Part shown: positions 12,901-23,059 of the stretch, in pieces
How the letters are laid out: each line of letters starts with the position of its first letter
Numbering within the stretch: the stretch's first letter is position 1
Assembly (NCBI GenBank): GCA_922989275.2
Contig: OV277864.1
Span: forward strand, 8,990,001-9,054,000
Direction of reading: 5' to 3'
Length of the DNA: 64,000 bases
Source of the DNA: Gari tellinella
Taxonomy: Eukaryota; Mollusca; Bivalvia; Cardiida; Psammobiidae
The notes under the pieces: model-generated
Database searches by the model: none
What the model saw: the letters and a program-made list of their open reading frames with translations, nothing else
Told to the model about the DNA's origin: nothing
Made by a program: the position numbers and the translations under genes

Positions 12901-15489
12901 TATTATAATATAGATTTCGTTTTGTTCTAAAGAAAAGGGGCAACGGTTTCGCTACCTCAAAACGTGAGAGCCAAGATTTAATCCCCAAATTTTTTATAGA
13001 TGAAAGTCGGAAATATGTTTGTGATTCAAATATCTTGCTCCTAAGATTGCTTAAATAACGCGTTTTAAAAGTTCTAAGGAATAAATGTTGTTTTTAGAAC
13101 TTAATGAATGTTTTTCGTTCTAGTGAATGATCAAAATCTTGGTATTTGTATAACACTGCCACCTTTTTCTGCGCAAGCGTCAACTTTTGTATTTTGAAAG
13201 CAATGACTCTGCATTGAGGCCTCTTTCAAGGTTTGTTAGATACCTTTCGTAGTAATATGTTGGTTTTTTAATCGATCACCACAAATCAAATATTTGATAT
13301 AAAGTAACGCTTTTTAATGTTATAATAAGCAATTTTCAATTCCTAGAACGGGTCTCAAAAACTCACTAAAACAAACAGCAATGCACACGGTTAAATATAC
13401 ATCGCATACAGTGGAGAAAACGTAGTTCTATCCAAATAAACGCGTTTACGCTAAATCTATTATTTCCACTGCAAACAGTTTGAAGCCTGATCAGACGCCG
13501 GGTAACCCGGCGTCTGATCAGGCTCTAAACTGTTTGCCACTCAATATCTCAAACTTGGCATTTTCTACGTTTAAGTGTTTTGCGTTTGTGTTTCGTTTGC
13601 GTTTAAACGGGAAAGAATAATATTTCTCAACTGTAGCTTACAGTGTCATCTTGAATTTCCAAAAGCAAATACTGCTCACCTCTATGGCCGAGACTGGTTG
13701 ATCAAAGTGTAAATGTAGTACCCAGCTCTGTATGGGTATATTTGGGCGAATGCTGGCATGCCCCTTAGCCCCTCCAGGCCACGGGTAACCAATAACAATA
13801 CGACTTGGTATAGTACAATTGACGATTCCAATCACAGAAATCCAGGATACAAACTTTACAATCTGTTCAAATGAAGATACAAAGGTCTGTTTCATAAAAC
13901 GTCGTACGGCAAATGTTGTCGTAAGCCAGATTATAAAAGTCTCAATTATTATTTATTTCTCCGTCCAGTTCTTTCTTGTGACATCTCTTTCGCATCGTCT
14001 TCTCCATCTAATCCTATCTTGTGACCTCTCTTTGGAATCGTCTTATCGTCTTGAAAATACGATTAAAAAAGATGTCACAAACCAGGAGTAGATGGAGAAA
14101 TCAGAAAATAAATGAATTTTAAAGTTTTGACTTAAGACCGTTTTTGTCGTACATAGTTTTATGAAACGGATCACATGAGCATACTTAAGTTTAACTTACC
14201 AGTATGTCAAAGTTGAACATTGGGTAGATATTATCTAACCGTTCGGATACGAGTACAGCGGAAACTACTAAATAAATTGTGAGGCAAAGAATATTTGTGA
14301 TTGATAAGACGCCAGATAACCCGGTGTCTATTTACGACTTAATTGTTTGCTACCTAGCTCTATATATATGAAAAAACTCGTGAACAGTTTCAAGAACTTA
14401 TTATTGTCTACATGTTATTGCATTGCGTTTCTATTTTTTTCTTTCGTTTAAACAGGAACGGATAACATCTTCTAGTACTTTACTATGATTTTGACCTAAA
14501 CTAGTATTATTCTTACATTATAATGCATGTTTGACTAGCTGGACATTCATCGTTTCGTTGCCGGTATGACAGAAATACCAGTCTTACACAGTCTCTTCCA
14601 TATTATCATATGCTTGTATGTTTCGCCTGATTTTACTTATTTTGAATTTCATGCGTGTTTTGAACTACGAAACATTGCTATGAGCGTCGAAAAAATTACT
14701 TCCTTATTAGACACGCATTACTTTCATTTGATCAGGATCCAAACTATTCGTGAATGCCAGTATTGCTTGCCTTGGCAGAGAAAGAGTTATTCATTTCCTT
14801 GCCATAAGATGAGATTCCTTATGGACTGTCATCGGTACTATTTGGGTTTTTTCAAATTCTATTGACTGTTGTGCATCTTCGTTTAACTTTGATAAAATTT
14901 ATAGAAGTGTCAATGATGGCTTTTCCTGAAATAAATGTCACGTTTTAACTTTGAAATACGGGTATGTTCTACTTAAACGAGATCGACTCATCAAAATTAA
15001 ACTTACGTAAAACCGGTAAGGTCGATTTCAGCGAGTTCGTAGTATTGGACTATTGCTCATGAACAGACTCAATTAAACCGAGTCTGCAATTTTCAGTATT
15101 TGCTTTGTTTTCTGTGCTTTCAAAGGATCTCCCCTTATTCAGATTTATATAATTCACAACAGCAGATGTTAAGTGCTTGTGTGGCGGCTGTAAAAAGTCG
15201 CCCCGTACTTCATTCTCAGTGTTGTTATACTTTCTGGTCCTTTGTAATCATTTATTTCAGCGCAATTACAGTTGAAAGTTGAATTCCGCTTAGCTGGTGC
15301 TAGGGGGCGCGAGCACTGTTGCATATTTCAGTATTAAATCGAGTCTGCAATTTTCAGTATTTGCTTTGTTTTCTGTGCTTTCAAAGGATCTCCCCTTATT
15401 CAGATTTATTTGACTGTACATGTACGTGTATATTTTGCTTAAAAGAGCTTGAGTTACTTAAATCAAATGAATATACTTACATGTTCCAT
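6866..15489 (-). CDS. Gene 1: secreted CBM2-like / linker / BPSL0067-like protein (7 exons)
   Basis: Joined from coding exons 15489-15481, 13862-13680, 10745-10583, 10111-9911, 9186-9020, 7600-7469 and 6964-6866. They total 954 nt, open throughout, with matching phases. The product has 317 residues: a signal peptide (about 1-19, basic then hydrophobic), a CBM2-like region (about 30-118, with SWVLHLHFD and the QNMDYNGKLQANQELLFEF segment), a Thr/Pro-rich, probably O-glycosylated linker (about 125-185), and a C-terminal domain (186-317) with the WRRG, IPLYTPVATF, SGIFVGC and RYFVIL blocks expected of BPSL0067/NlpC-P60-type hydrolases. Every exon has an equal-length partner in gene 2 except the linker exon. 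A secreted glycan or peptidoglycan-related role is inferred; the fold call is by motif memory only. Introns are full of MITEs but no exon is broken. Confidence 0.85.
7130..7230. mobile_element. Family F hairpin remnant
   Basis: GAAGCATGTTGAAAGgCAACTTTCAACCTGCTTTAAGC, a shortened F hairpin in gene 1 intron 6 (between exons 6 and 7). Confidence 0.45.
7469..7600 (-). CDS. Gene 1 exon 6: central part of hydrolase-like domain
   Basis: A 132-nt exon of 44 codons, phase 0 both sides, acceptor ..cttatatag, donor GTATGT. It codes IPLYTPVATF, then GSYLPRGAQSGIFVGC and NGFR. Where gene 3 has NHGLSGIF, this copy has no histidine before SGIF. Confidence 0.85.
7825..8077 (+). mobile_element. MITE family F, complete copy
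   Basis: Ends TTAACCCTTTCC and AAAGGGTTAA, so TTAA target sites with CCCTTT termini, as in piggyBac-type MITEs. Its core is a hairpin GCTTAAAGCAGGCTGAAAGT with arms pairing across AGAATGCGCCCAAATGCGCATTC. In gene 1 intron 5. Confidence 0.8.
8234..8443 (+). mobile_element. MITE family B, complete copy
   Basis: TIRs TACAGTAAAACCTCTCTATT / GAGGTTTTACTGTA with ACGACCACTAAA inside; central near-perfect hairpin around GAAAGCTCCTTTAGGAGCTTTC with long arms (GTGACCGCTTAAAGCAAGGT). TA-flanked. In gene 1 intron 5. Confidence 0.85.
9020..9186 (-). CDS. Gene 1 exon 5: start of C-terminal hydrolase-like domain
   Basis: A 167-nt exon, acceptor ..tattccag, phase 1 in and phase 0 out. It codes FACMKFQSVLTVGEHK and a GGANEDLVLS..NVTNPDHWRRG block. 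The donor reads GTTTAG, weaker than the GTATGC at the same site in gene 2, but the exon length is identical. The W-R-x-G block lines up with the conserved WrxG of BPSL0067-family proteins. Confidence 0.82.
9661..9885 (-). mobile_element. MITE family A, copy 3 (old, decayed)
   Basis: Recognisable by ACGTTTAAACGCAAA, a mutated hairpin and GGAAATAATGT..CCCACTGT. It ends about 26 bp from the donor of gene 1 exon 4. Confidence 0.6.
9911..10111 (-). CDS. Gene 1 exon 4: Thr/Pro-rich linker
   Basis: A 201-nt exon, acceptor ..ttttatag, donor GTAAGT, phase 1 in and out. It codes VHPEPYAFTN and then a low-complexity Thr/Ser/Pro stretch with TTTLSSI near its end, which gene 2 also has. It works as a flexible, mucin-like spacer between two domains. 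It is 78 nt shorter than the gene 2 exon, in keeping with length drift in such linkers. Confidence 0.78.
10583..10745 (-). CDS. Gene 1 exon 3: C-half of CBM2-like domain
   Basis: A 163-nt exon, acceptor ..ttttaag, donor GTAATT, phase 0 in and phase 1 out. It begins VWQGHVIRHT and continues DIQNMDYNGKLQANQ, matching the W..V...N..wNg.l..g pattern of CBM2. The gene 2 exon has the same length; about 36 of 54 residues are identical by eye. Confidence 0.85.
11090..12125. repeat. Tandem array of about six units of 165-180 bp
   Basis: The TTTCTG..TCAC anchor recurs at 11,391, 11,571, 11,736, 11,902 and 12,081, with an older unit before it. Each unit carries a small inverted repeat; the best is CAGAAAGCTCGAGATCGAGCTTTCTG-like at 11,881-11,906, recalling the family B hairpin. 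Lies in gene 1 intron 2. Confidence 0.75.
12518..12855. mobile_element. Non-autonomous element with GCAATTCG repeats
   Basis: TIRs TACAGTACaGAAcCTTATTA and its inverse at 12,826-12,855. Subterminal zones hold repeated CGATGGCAATTCGCTTGC words on both sides (12,551-12,615 and 12,772-12,828). Confidence 0.7.
13407..13635 (+). mobile_element. MITE family A, copy 4
   Basis: Complete, 229 bp, with perfect GACGCCGGGTAACCCGGCGTC centre. It stops about 45 bp from the donor of gene 1 exon 2. Confidence 0.87.
13680..13862 (-). CDS. Gene 1 exon 2: signal core and N-half of CBM2-like domain
   Basis: A 183-nt exon, phase 0 in and out, acceptor ..ttgaacag and donor GTGAGC. It codes the hydrophobic signal core followed by a GGAKGH..IRP..SWVLHLHFD block like the first strands and binding-face Trp of family 2 carbohydrate-binding modules. 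An upstream in-frame ATG at 13895 lies inside or beside a MITE and was not chosen, because gene 2 lacks it. Confidence 0.82.
13888..14168. mobile_element. MITE with GTTTCATAAAAC termini
   Basis: 280 bp between TGTTTCATAAAACGTCGTACG and the inverse GTAC..AGTTTTATGAAACG. It begins about 26 bp upstream of the exon 2 acceptor of gene 1. Confidence 0.7.
14298..14480 (+). mobile_element. MITE family A, copy 5 (decayed)
   Basis: Half of the hairpin (AGACGCCAGATAACCCGGTGTC) and right end CGTTTAAACAGGAACGGATAAC. Confidence 0.5.
15070..15412. repeat. Direct repeat of about 75 bp, spacing 262 bp
   Basis: GAGTCTGCAATTTTCAGTAT through CCCCTTATTCAGATTTAT occurs at about 15,079-15,150 and 15,341-15,412, nearly identical, within gene 1 intron 1 just below exon 1. 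A recent local duplication. Confidence 0.8.
15481..15489 (-). CDS. Gene 1 exon 1, coding part
   Basis: Codes only Met-Glu-His, then a strong GTAAGTATAT donor begins at 15480. The ATG at 15489 lies 86 bp below a TATA box, leaving a 5' UTR of about 60 nt. Phase 0 joins to exon 2, so the split codes a classic signal peptide (MEHIVKFVSWISVIGIVNC). Gene 2 has the same nine-base first coding exon, which is the main support for this call. Confidence 0.8.
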
Positions 15490-15574
15490 AGTGCGATGTT
15501 GAGATTGTTTCTTTTCTCCGGTAGGCTACTGTTCTGTTCAGACGACTGTTCTTCTCCGTGTCTACTCGCATGAC

Positions 15575-15582
15575 TTTTTATA
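15575..15582 (-). promoter_or_regulatory. TATA box of gene 1
   Basis: TATAAAAA on the minus strand, 86 bp upstream of the ATG, so transcription should start near 15,548. An inverted CCAAT motif lies just beyond it at about 15,593-15,598. Gene 2 has a TATA box at nearly the same spacing. Confidence 0.65.
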
Positions 15583-15886
15583 GGGTTTTATCAGCCATTG
15601 GTTGATCACATGAGCCATGAGTGTTAAGTGAGTGACACCGCGCAAACCTACAGTGATTGATTTGCATTGGGAGGATCCCCTAAAGCTTTACCTTATCTCA
15701 GCATAAATTAATACATGTACATGTACATTCAATGATTTTCAAAGGGACGGCATTGGTACCTTGCTGTTTGTGACGTCAAACCATTCCGTTGCCAAGCTAT
15801 TTAATACATACAAATGTAAACAGTTTGGATCCAGATCATACGTCGTCAAACGCAGCATGTGGTAAGGAACCAGTCTGTTTGACACT

Positions 15887-16115
15887 CAAACCCATTTGTG
15901 CCTACGATCCCATATATGGGACATAGACAAACAGTGTAGACTCTGATTAGACGCCGCATTATGCGGCGTCTGATCAGAGTCTACACTGTTTGCTGATAGG
16001 AATTTCAATATAATAGAAAATGAAAATGAAAATTTTGACCAGGCATCCCTTTGATAAAAAATGGACTAATCCAATATATAAACATGGACTAATCCACATG
16101 GTATAAATGGGTTAA
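15887..16115 (+). mobile_element. MITE family C, complete copy
   Basis: Ends AACCCATTTGTGCC and AAATGGGTTAA; near-perfect hairpin AAACAGTGTAGACTCTGATT ... with GACGCCGCATTATGCGGCGTC centre. TTAA at the right end. Confidence 0.82.
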
Positions 16116-16333
16116 ATAAAGCTGTCGAAACTCTAAAGTTTAGATGCAAACACGATAGACGATACGTTTGCCAGCAGACGATGTTATGGCAGAGGTTGAG
16201 TTAGACGGTATATTGTGCCATAATTGCGTCGAAAGGGTTAAAATGGATCTACCGCTCTAACGAATTTTACAACAATGATGCGTTCAGTAAAGAATAGATC
16301 GCAATCGATTGCGAGTTGGCTATCGGTATGACA

Positions 16334-16570
16334 TACAGTGGAGAAAATGTTATTCTTCCGTTCAAACGCAAGCGCATTGCAATGATATATAGAAAAAGGA
16401 AATGTTTTGACAATTTTGACTACCAGTTTTAATCTGAGTTGCAAACAGTTTGGAGCCTGATCAGACGCCGGGTTACTCGGCGTCTGATCTGGCCCCAAAC
16501 TGTTTGCAATGGAAATTATAGTTTAAGCGTTACCGGGTTATTTGGAAAGAATAACATTTTCACTCCTGTA
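16334..16570 (-). mobile_element. MITE family A, copy 6
   Basis: TACAGTGGAGAAAATG at the left, CTCCTGTA at the right, centre GCCGGGTTACTCGGCGTC. Confidence 0.82.
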
Positions 16571-16764
16571 CTCTGCACGCTGCACACGGGGCACAAACTG
16601 CTAACCTCAACAGCAAACAATGGTAACTGAACGCGCTACAGTCTAACTTGTAGTAGGCGACCAGACAATGAATAAATGGGGAAAGTGTATAGAGTTGACT
16701 GCTAAATGCGGGAAGAAACATAATGCAACATTACCAAAGTCAGTTGGCCTTAATTGTAACTCAT

Positions 16765-17013
16765 TACAGTGGATAATCTGTTATTCTTTCCCGTTTAAAC
16801 GCAAACGTACGCAAACGCAAAGCACTAAAACGTAGAAAAGTACAACTTTTGGACAATTCTGATGTGTCATGTTCATCTTGGTGGCAAACAGTTTGGAGCC
16901 TGATCAGACGCCGGTTACCCGGCGTCTGATCTGGCTCCAAACTATTTGCACTGCAAATAATAGATTTAGCGTAAACGCGTTTATTGGGAAAGAATAACAC
17001 ATTCTCCACTGTA
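16765..17013 (-). mobile_element. MITE family A, copy 7
   Basis: Complete, TIRs TACAGTGGATAATCTG / CACATTCTCCACTGTA; one G is missing in the hairpin centre (GCCGGTTACCCGGC). Confidence 0.88.
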
Positions 17014-17017
17014 CCAC

Positions 17018-17330
17018 TTTAAGCAGGTTGAATGTGAAGCATGGTGTGCCTTTAGACGAAATCTGCTTTAATTTCAACCTGCTTTAAGCATTCGCATATC
17101 TTCAAAAGTGGAAACATGCAAGGTATTAAGCACCAATATGCGCGTAATGCAAGCTCGAATAATATTAGATCCGATTTTGTTCCCAGTCTTGAAAAATCCT
17201 AAGATTTCCAAGTTTTTCTAATTTTTAAGCGTGATAATTAAAGCAGGTTGAAAGTAAAACAATGTGCGCCTTGATGTGCATTCAGCTTTACTTTCAGTCT
17301 GTTATAAGCTACTGTTTTGTAGGATTTTGG
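17018..17330. mobile_element. Two family F hairpin copies
   Basis: CACTTTAAGCAGGTTGAATG..TTTCAACCTGCTTTAAGC at 17,021-17,090, and TTAAAGCAGGTTGAAAGTAA with a decayed second arm at 17,239-17,310. Confidence 0.55.
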
Positions 17331-18735
17331 ATAAACCCGGAGAAAAGACAGCTCTAGATAGTCATTTCGTATCGGATGCTGAGCAGGTCGTTATAGGGAG
17401 TGTCGGTATAAAGAGGATTGACTGTACAGCTGCTAGGCTGCGCGATAGATAATAACCCGGATGTACAGTCCATCATTCGAATTCATTGACTATTTCCGTA
17501 AACAACATCGGGCAATAAGTGCTAACAGGGGATATATTAGGGTTTCTAGTGAAGTGGTGCGGCCATAATCATTTAATTTAGATATTGGAATTAGAAACTG
17601 TCACCGAGGGCATAACAAAGAGATCTTGCAAGCTTACACTTTATTAAATACTGATTTGTTGAATTGTATCTAAATAAATGAATGACAACGAACCATTTAA
17701 GCCATAGTGACAAATAGCGCTTCATTTATGTGCAAAACACGACTGTCTTGAGTAAACAGTGAAGAACCAGACTAGACAAGAGATCTCACACTGGAAACAT
17801 CTGATCTGTGTTTGCATTGTTTGTCAGTTTGAAATAAATTGCTAAAACCAGCCTGGAATAGTACAATGTGCACTGGGCTTGACTGGACAAAGGAATAGTC
17901 TATTTTCAAGTTTCAGTGATTAATGAGATACATGTAACCAATTACCCTATAAATACGTCATTTTTCTGACACTCACATTTGATAAATCGCCGTAATGTTT
18001 GTTTTGCATTTCGTTTGCTTTTAAATTATTTTCAAATGTAAACAACATTTGTTCCCAAAAGACAGTTTCTTGTTTCAAAACGGAAGAAATATCTGTAGGA
18101 TGAATTAGGTGTGTTTGCAAAACAGTCAAACAAATGTCGATCTTCCTCTTCTCATCTAAGAAAAATATTGAACCAATGAAATGGTTAGTTAATTCGTGTG
18201 CAACAATTGATAAATATCTAAATCGTCTTGTTTGTACCGCATTTAGATGGGATGCATCTGATTATAATGTACAGTGCCGGACGTGTGTACTGGGTGCATT
18301 TGGTACACCTCCCCGATTGTTTTATTGAGTAATGATGATAAACCCTGCAATTAATGTTTTATCTAATTCCTCAATAATGGCTCTCTGACAAACTCTGATC
18401 CACGTTCTATCTATGTTGCTAGTTGAGATTAATGTCAAGACTTAACATCAAAACGAGCTGAGATATTGTCGTGTTAATCACTTTGCTTCTGAATACTGAT
18501 ATATAAAATATTTCCTTTATGAACGTCTAGCATGTGAATGAATACATTGTCTTATAAAATAAGGCACTTCCCTAGGACAGATACTTCAAGAAGCTGATGA
18601 AAATTTAATCAGAAAGCTCCTTTGTAAGATTTAGATTACTCTGTGTTTTTAAAGAAAGTTTTAATATACCTTAGTAACGGAACAATTCTTAAATGTTTCC
18701 ATGAAAGAGGTTATGAAAAAAGTCTGTTTGTTGGT
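17330..18735. other. No gene or element recognised
   Basis: Both strands read; only short frames without family character. Confidence 0.5.
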
Positions 18736-18740
18736 CTTGA

Positions 18741-18918
18741 AGTGGAGAAAACTTTATTCTTTCCCAATAAACGCGTTAACCCGGCGTCTGATCAGGCTTC
18801 AAACTGTTTGCCACTCAGATTAAAATAAATAGTCAGAATTGTTGAAAAGTTATCTTTTTCTACGTTTTATTGCGATGCGTTTGCGTTTCATTTGCGTTTA
18901 GACGGGAATGAATAACGT
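18741..18918 (+). mobile_element. MITE family A, copy 8 (internal deletion)
   Basis: GTGGAGAAAACTTTATTC..AACGCGTT runs straight into AACCCGGCGTCTGATCAGGC: one whole hairpin arm is lost, as when a hairpin is deleted during replication. Confidence 0.8.
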
Positions 18919-18919
18919 T

Positions 18920-19605
18920 GATATAGTATTAAAGAATGTATTCTCTTGTATATGTAATTGTACATACTGAGAAAATGAAGAATAAAACTTGGAAACTTGG
19001 AATCCACTGTAATAATGATGCCATTGTCTTGTTTGGACAAGGGGTGGGAGGCTACTTAGTTGTAAATGCCTAATAAACAGAAGGGCGGTGTTTTGTTTAA
19101 ACCATGTTTTGTCAGTTTTTAGATTGAATGAAAGGTAAATTTATACAGTAAGATGAACTAATTACTTGCATTGTAACAGTTTGGAGCGCTAGGTGATTCC
19201 GAATTCAAGTACCGATTTTTTGCACCAATTCGTCATACTTCATTACTTCAACAGATGTAGAATTGATATCACGCTTTACATAACATGTAGGTAAAGAAAC
19301 TTAAACACAAATTACTGTTTTGGTATCCGGCCGCGTTTGCCCTATAAGAAATTGTACAATACTAGTAAATAGAATACTTTCACTTAAACATGATGGCTTA
19401 TATAAATATGCGACATTCCTGAAAAATAAAAGAAGAAAATGCGCTTCTCTTATAACGCCGACTGTCTTCCAACGCTTTCAGGGCTTTGATTTTTGTACGA
19501 ACATTTAACTCAAACCGATCAGAGAAACTAGAATTCAACTGATAAAGTTATATGTGTGTCCAACAATAAGGCCACCTGAAAATGACGCAAAAATGTATCT
19601 TGGAC
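18920..19605. other. No gene recognised
   Basis: A LINE- or SINE-like tail word (AATAAAACTTGGAAACTTGG, 18,980) is the only feature of note. Confidence 0.4.
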
Positions 19606-19607
19606 AA

Positions 19608-19848
19608 TTAACCCTTTAATTCTTAATGGCGCCATACAGCGCATTTACAAACAGTTTGGGCCCTGATCAGACGCCGCGTAACGCGGCGTCTGACCAGGGC
19701 TCAAACTATTTGACACTCGTTTCGAAATATCTTCAGGCATACTGCCTAAAAATTAACTTTGTAACGATATTGCAGACGACACTTGCAACAGGTGCACCAC
19801 GGTGTAGGGGTAAAAACCGCTCGACAAATTTGATCATGAAAGAGTTAA
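19608..19848 (+). mobile_element. MITE family D copy
   Basis: Starts TTAACCCTTTAA, ends about GAAAGAGTTAA; hairpin AAACAGTTTGGGCCCTGATC with GACGCCGCGTAACGCGGCGTC centre. Confidence 0.7.
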
Positions 19849-20050
19849 ACTCGTTATTATTTCTTTGGCCGGTCGCGGCTTGTCTTGATAAAAAATAAAC
19901 AATTGGATGAATATCAGATGCTTGGTATCCAGTCGTCTGATCAAGATCTGAACTTCTTCTTAATACTTTATACAGCAATGATAAACTAACAAAGAGAAAT
20001 CTGAATATTAAAACATTGCAAACCGTGTATTTTAACGCTGGCGGTGTTAT

Positions 20051-20358
20051 AGCAGTAAAATGGTAAGTCAGTAGAGATGTACAGTGGAGAATCTGTTATT
20101 CTTTCCCGTTTAAACGCAAACGTACGCAAACGCACAGCACTAAAACGTAGAAAAGAACAACTTTTGGACATGTCTGAGAATTCATGTTTATATTGGTGGC
20201 AAACAGTTTGGAGCCTGATCAGACGCCGGGTTACCCGACGTCTGATCTGGCTCCAAACTGTTTGTATGGGAAATTATAGTTTTAGCGTAAACGCGTTTAT
20301 TGGGAAAGAATAACACATTCTCCACTGTAGCAGTAAAATGGCAAGTCAGTAGAGATGT
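20051..20358. repeat. 31-bp direct repeats enclosing a family A MITE
   Basis: AGCAGTAAAATGGtAAGTCA.. (20,051-20,081) recurs at 20,328-20,358 with one mismatch, directly at both ends of the MITE. Confidence 0.85.
20080..20329 (-). mobile_element. MITE family A, copy 9
   Basis: Complete, 250 bp, TIRs TACAGTGGAGAATCTG / CACATTCTCCACTGTA; centre GCCGGGTTACCCGACGTC has one mismatch. Confidence 0.9.
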
Positions 20359-20373
20359 ATATCCTTACACTGT

Positions 20374-20605
20374 TACAGTGGAGAAAACGTTATTGTTCCC
20401 CATTAAACGCGTTTACGCTAAAACAGTTATTTCCAGTTTAAACAGTGTCGAACCAGATCAGACGCCGGTAAATCCGGCGTCTGATCAAGCTCCAAACTGT
20501 TTGCCACTCAGTTTAAAATAAATAGTCAAAATAGTCGAAACGTTGTACTTTTTTACGTTTTATTGCAATGCGTTTGCGTTTAAACGGGAAAAAATAACAT
20601 TTTAT
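20374..20605 (+). mobile_element. MITE family A, copy 10
   Basis: Left end TACAGTGGAGAAAACG; the right TIR is lost after GGGAAAAAATAACATTTT. Confidence 0.82.
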
Positions 20606-20810
20606 TTATGCTTTTCGGTGGATTACCGGAAAATAGCAGTGGATTACATGTATCACTTGGTAATCCACTAGTTAGTTTAGTTTAAGCATATTTTATTTCA
20701 TTTATATACATGAAATGGGGTTGGGCCACAAGTTCTACCAACTTAGAGACGGCCCTTCCCCTACAGTTTAACAAGTACAAATTCTTTTAGAGAGCGGGCA
20801 TTAGTGAGCC

Positions 20811-20883
20811 AGAGAGAGAGAGAGAGAAAGAGAGGAAGTGAGAGAAAGAGAGAGATATAGTGAGAGAGAGAGAGAGAGAAAGC
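20811..20883. repeat. GA-rich microsatellite
   Basis: Interrupted (GA)n run. Confidence 0.9.
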
Positions 20884-21266
20884 AGTCGAACAAAGGAGAG
20901 AGTATGAGTGTGAGTACAGGTGCCTCCATAACCATAATGTGGATAATTATAATTATGCAAGTACAAAATTACACAGTGTAATCCGCCATCAAATAATTGA
21001 CTGTGAAAAACAGTTAAACCCGTATTAAGAAACTACCAGATTTAGAAAGTTGTCGATATTTGGTGACCAGTGGTCCCCCAATGCACGACAGATCCAATGT
21101 AGAAAGCCCCATGCAGGGGTTCTCCACATTATTATCATTCCTGCACCAAGGAAGCACTGGCCTAAAAACATATTGGTAGCCGCCAAATACAGGTTCAACT
21201 GCAAAACAGATCAATTTATACAAACAGCAAATAACAAGAATTGCAGCCCCGGTGTATTCCCTTGCA

Positions 21267-21430
21267 TACAGTGCAACCTCTCTATTACGACCACTAAAAG
21301 AGAACGATTATTGATTGTATAAGACATTGTGAAAGAGACAGACTACAGCCCATAAAAAGGCGAAAGCAAAACAGAAAGCTCCTAAAAGAGTCCTCTGTCA
21401 TACCTTCATCCCGCTCTAAGCAGCCAGCCG
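21267..21430 (+). mobile_element. MITE family B, truncated copy
   Basis: Left TIR TACAGTGCAACCTCTCTATT and part of the hairpin (ACAGAAAGCTCC). The right half is missing; a weak GTAATAGAGATGTCTAACTG at 22,389 may be its far end, displaced by inserted sequence. Confidence 0.6.
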
Positions 21431-21439
21431 CCTCAAACA

Positions 21440-22425
21440 CAAATTAAGGATGTCGGCCTGTCTTTTTGAGCATTATGAAATTTCCGAAAAATTTTACGAA
21501 CTCATTTTCAAAAAAATGTTAAGAACTCATTTTTGGTGAATGCATACAGTAATAAAATACTATTTTCCCGGGAAAAATTGGATTTTCGTTCCGGAAGGGA
21601 CTTTTTAAGTTTTATGTCCTATTCGTAGTTTACAGCATACACTGTTTTCATAGGTAGGTTGCATTTTGTTACATCCGATTTCATTTCAATTTCTCAGAAT
21701 ATAAGCATGAACTTTTCATGGTAGTACAGTTTTAGTATAAATTATAGATAACTCAATAGATAAAATGAAACTTTTTTAAAAAAAGATATTTTTGGTAAAA
21801 ATACACGAAAAATTGAAAAAATGAAAAAAATGGATTTTTTAGATAAAATGATCTATATCTTTTTTAAAAGATCCGGGACCCTGTGTTTTTATTTGCTTTT
21901 TCACTAAAACTTTTTGTTTGCAACGCTAAAATCAACAAATAAAAAATTTGGTAATTAGTTTGCTACAATTTGTAGGGCAATTTTCACTGTGCCTTATTCT
22001 CCCATTATAAAAAAGTGGGTGGGGTAAATTTTACTCCTTTCCGGTGAAATCAAATATTTTTATTTTGGATCTTGATAAAACATTATTTTCAGGGTTTATT
22101 CTTACTATTGTAATATAAATTAGGATACCTTTTGTACAAATAGATTGTTTAAATAAAGATTGAAAAACCGTAGTACAAAAAAGTAGGAGTTTTTATGAAG
22201 CTTCAATTTTAGGGGGGTAGCCTTGAAAAATTTCAAATTGTGAAAAAGAAAGGTCCGGTACCCCCACTTTTTGCACCAGTTTTGTCATAGAAACTAATTT
22301 TACTGTCTTTATGCAAAGTTTGAAGAATTTGGTAATTACTTTCCAAAGGTGTACCTACCCCCTTAATAATAAAATAATTTACTGTTCGTAATAGAGATGT
22401 CTAACTGATTGAGTTTGGCAAAAGA
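21440..22425. other. AT-rich block with homopolymer runs, unidentified repeat
   Basis: No coding content. It may be an insertion splitting the family B copy to its left. Confidence 0.35.
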
Positions 22426-22528
22426 TAAATATATAATGGTACAAGCTTATACTTTGACTCTTGCTATAGCCGTACTAGGACATGTGTAGGGGGTAAAATA
22501 ACAAGGAAAAAGGAGAAAATGTCAAGAT

Positions 22529-23059
22529 CTAAAATCGTTTTGTTTCTTTTATAAAAGTTTGGACAGCTGTGCAAATCAGACAATTTTGTTCGAAAGTTAG
22601 ATTTTTACTTCCAAAAAGAAGAATATTTCTATTAATTGGATGGTAAGGTCTTGTGGTCTGAAAAAGGGTATGTCGAAAATCTATATATTTAGGACATTTA
22701 AAAAAATAATGCTCTACATCTTCAGAAACATTCTCACACGAACAGTACGGGTCAATTTTCAAGTGGTTTATAAAAAGGTGTTCATTCAAATTACTACAAT
22801 TGTTCCTAAGTCTTGCATGAAGTACCGTAAGGTGTCTATTTCCAATTAGGTAGTACTCTGGAACTCTCCCTGGCTTTGTTCTAGAGACTATATTACTTTT
22901 AAAAGAAGAGAAGGTAGGGACATGTCTGAGATCGGAGTCCAGAGAGTTCCAGAGCATTACAGATGATGGAATACATGAGTTTTGAAAAATAGAAGTTCTA
23001 TTGGGTAACATTTCAAAATTTCCTCGGTTTCTTAATGGATAGTTTGACCTTTCACCCAC
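22529..23059 (-). CDS. LINE ORF: C-terminal segment after a frameshift
   Basis: Continues the RT ORF in another frame after a one-base change near the five-C run (plus-strand G run 23,065-23,069). It codes VGERSNYPLRNRGNFE and ends with CSCENVSEDVEHYFFKCPKY, a Cys/His cluster typical of the C-terminus of CR1/L2-like elements. It is not a separate gene. Confidence 0.75.
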   Translation of the reverse strand: MGERSNYPLRNRGNFEMLPNRTSIFQNSCIPSSVMLWNSLDSDLRHVPTFSSFKSNIVSRTKPGRVPEYYLIGNRHLTVLHARLRNNCSNLNEHLFINHLKIDPYCSCENVSEDVEHYFFKCPKYIDFRHTLFQTTRPYHPINRNILLFGSKNLTFEQNCLICTAVQTFIKETKRF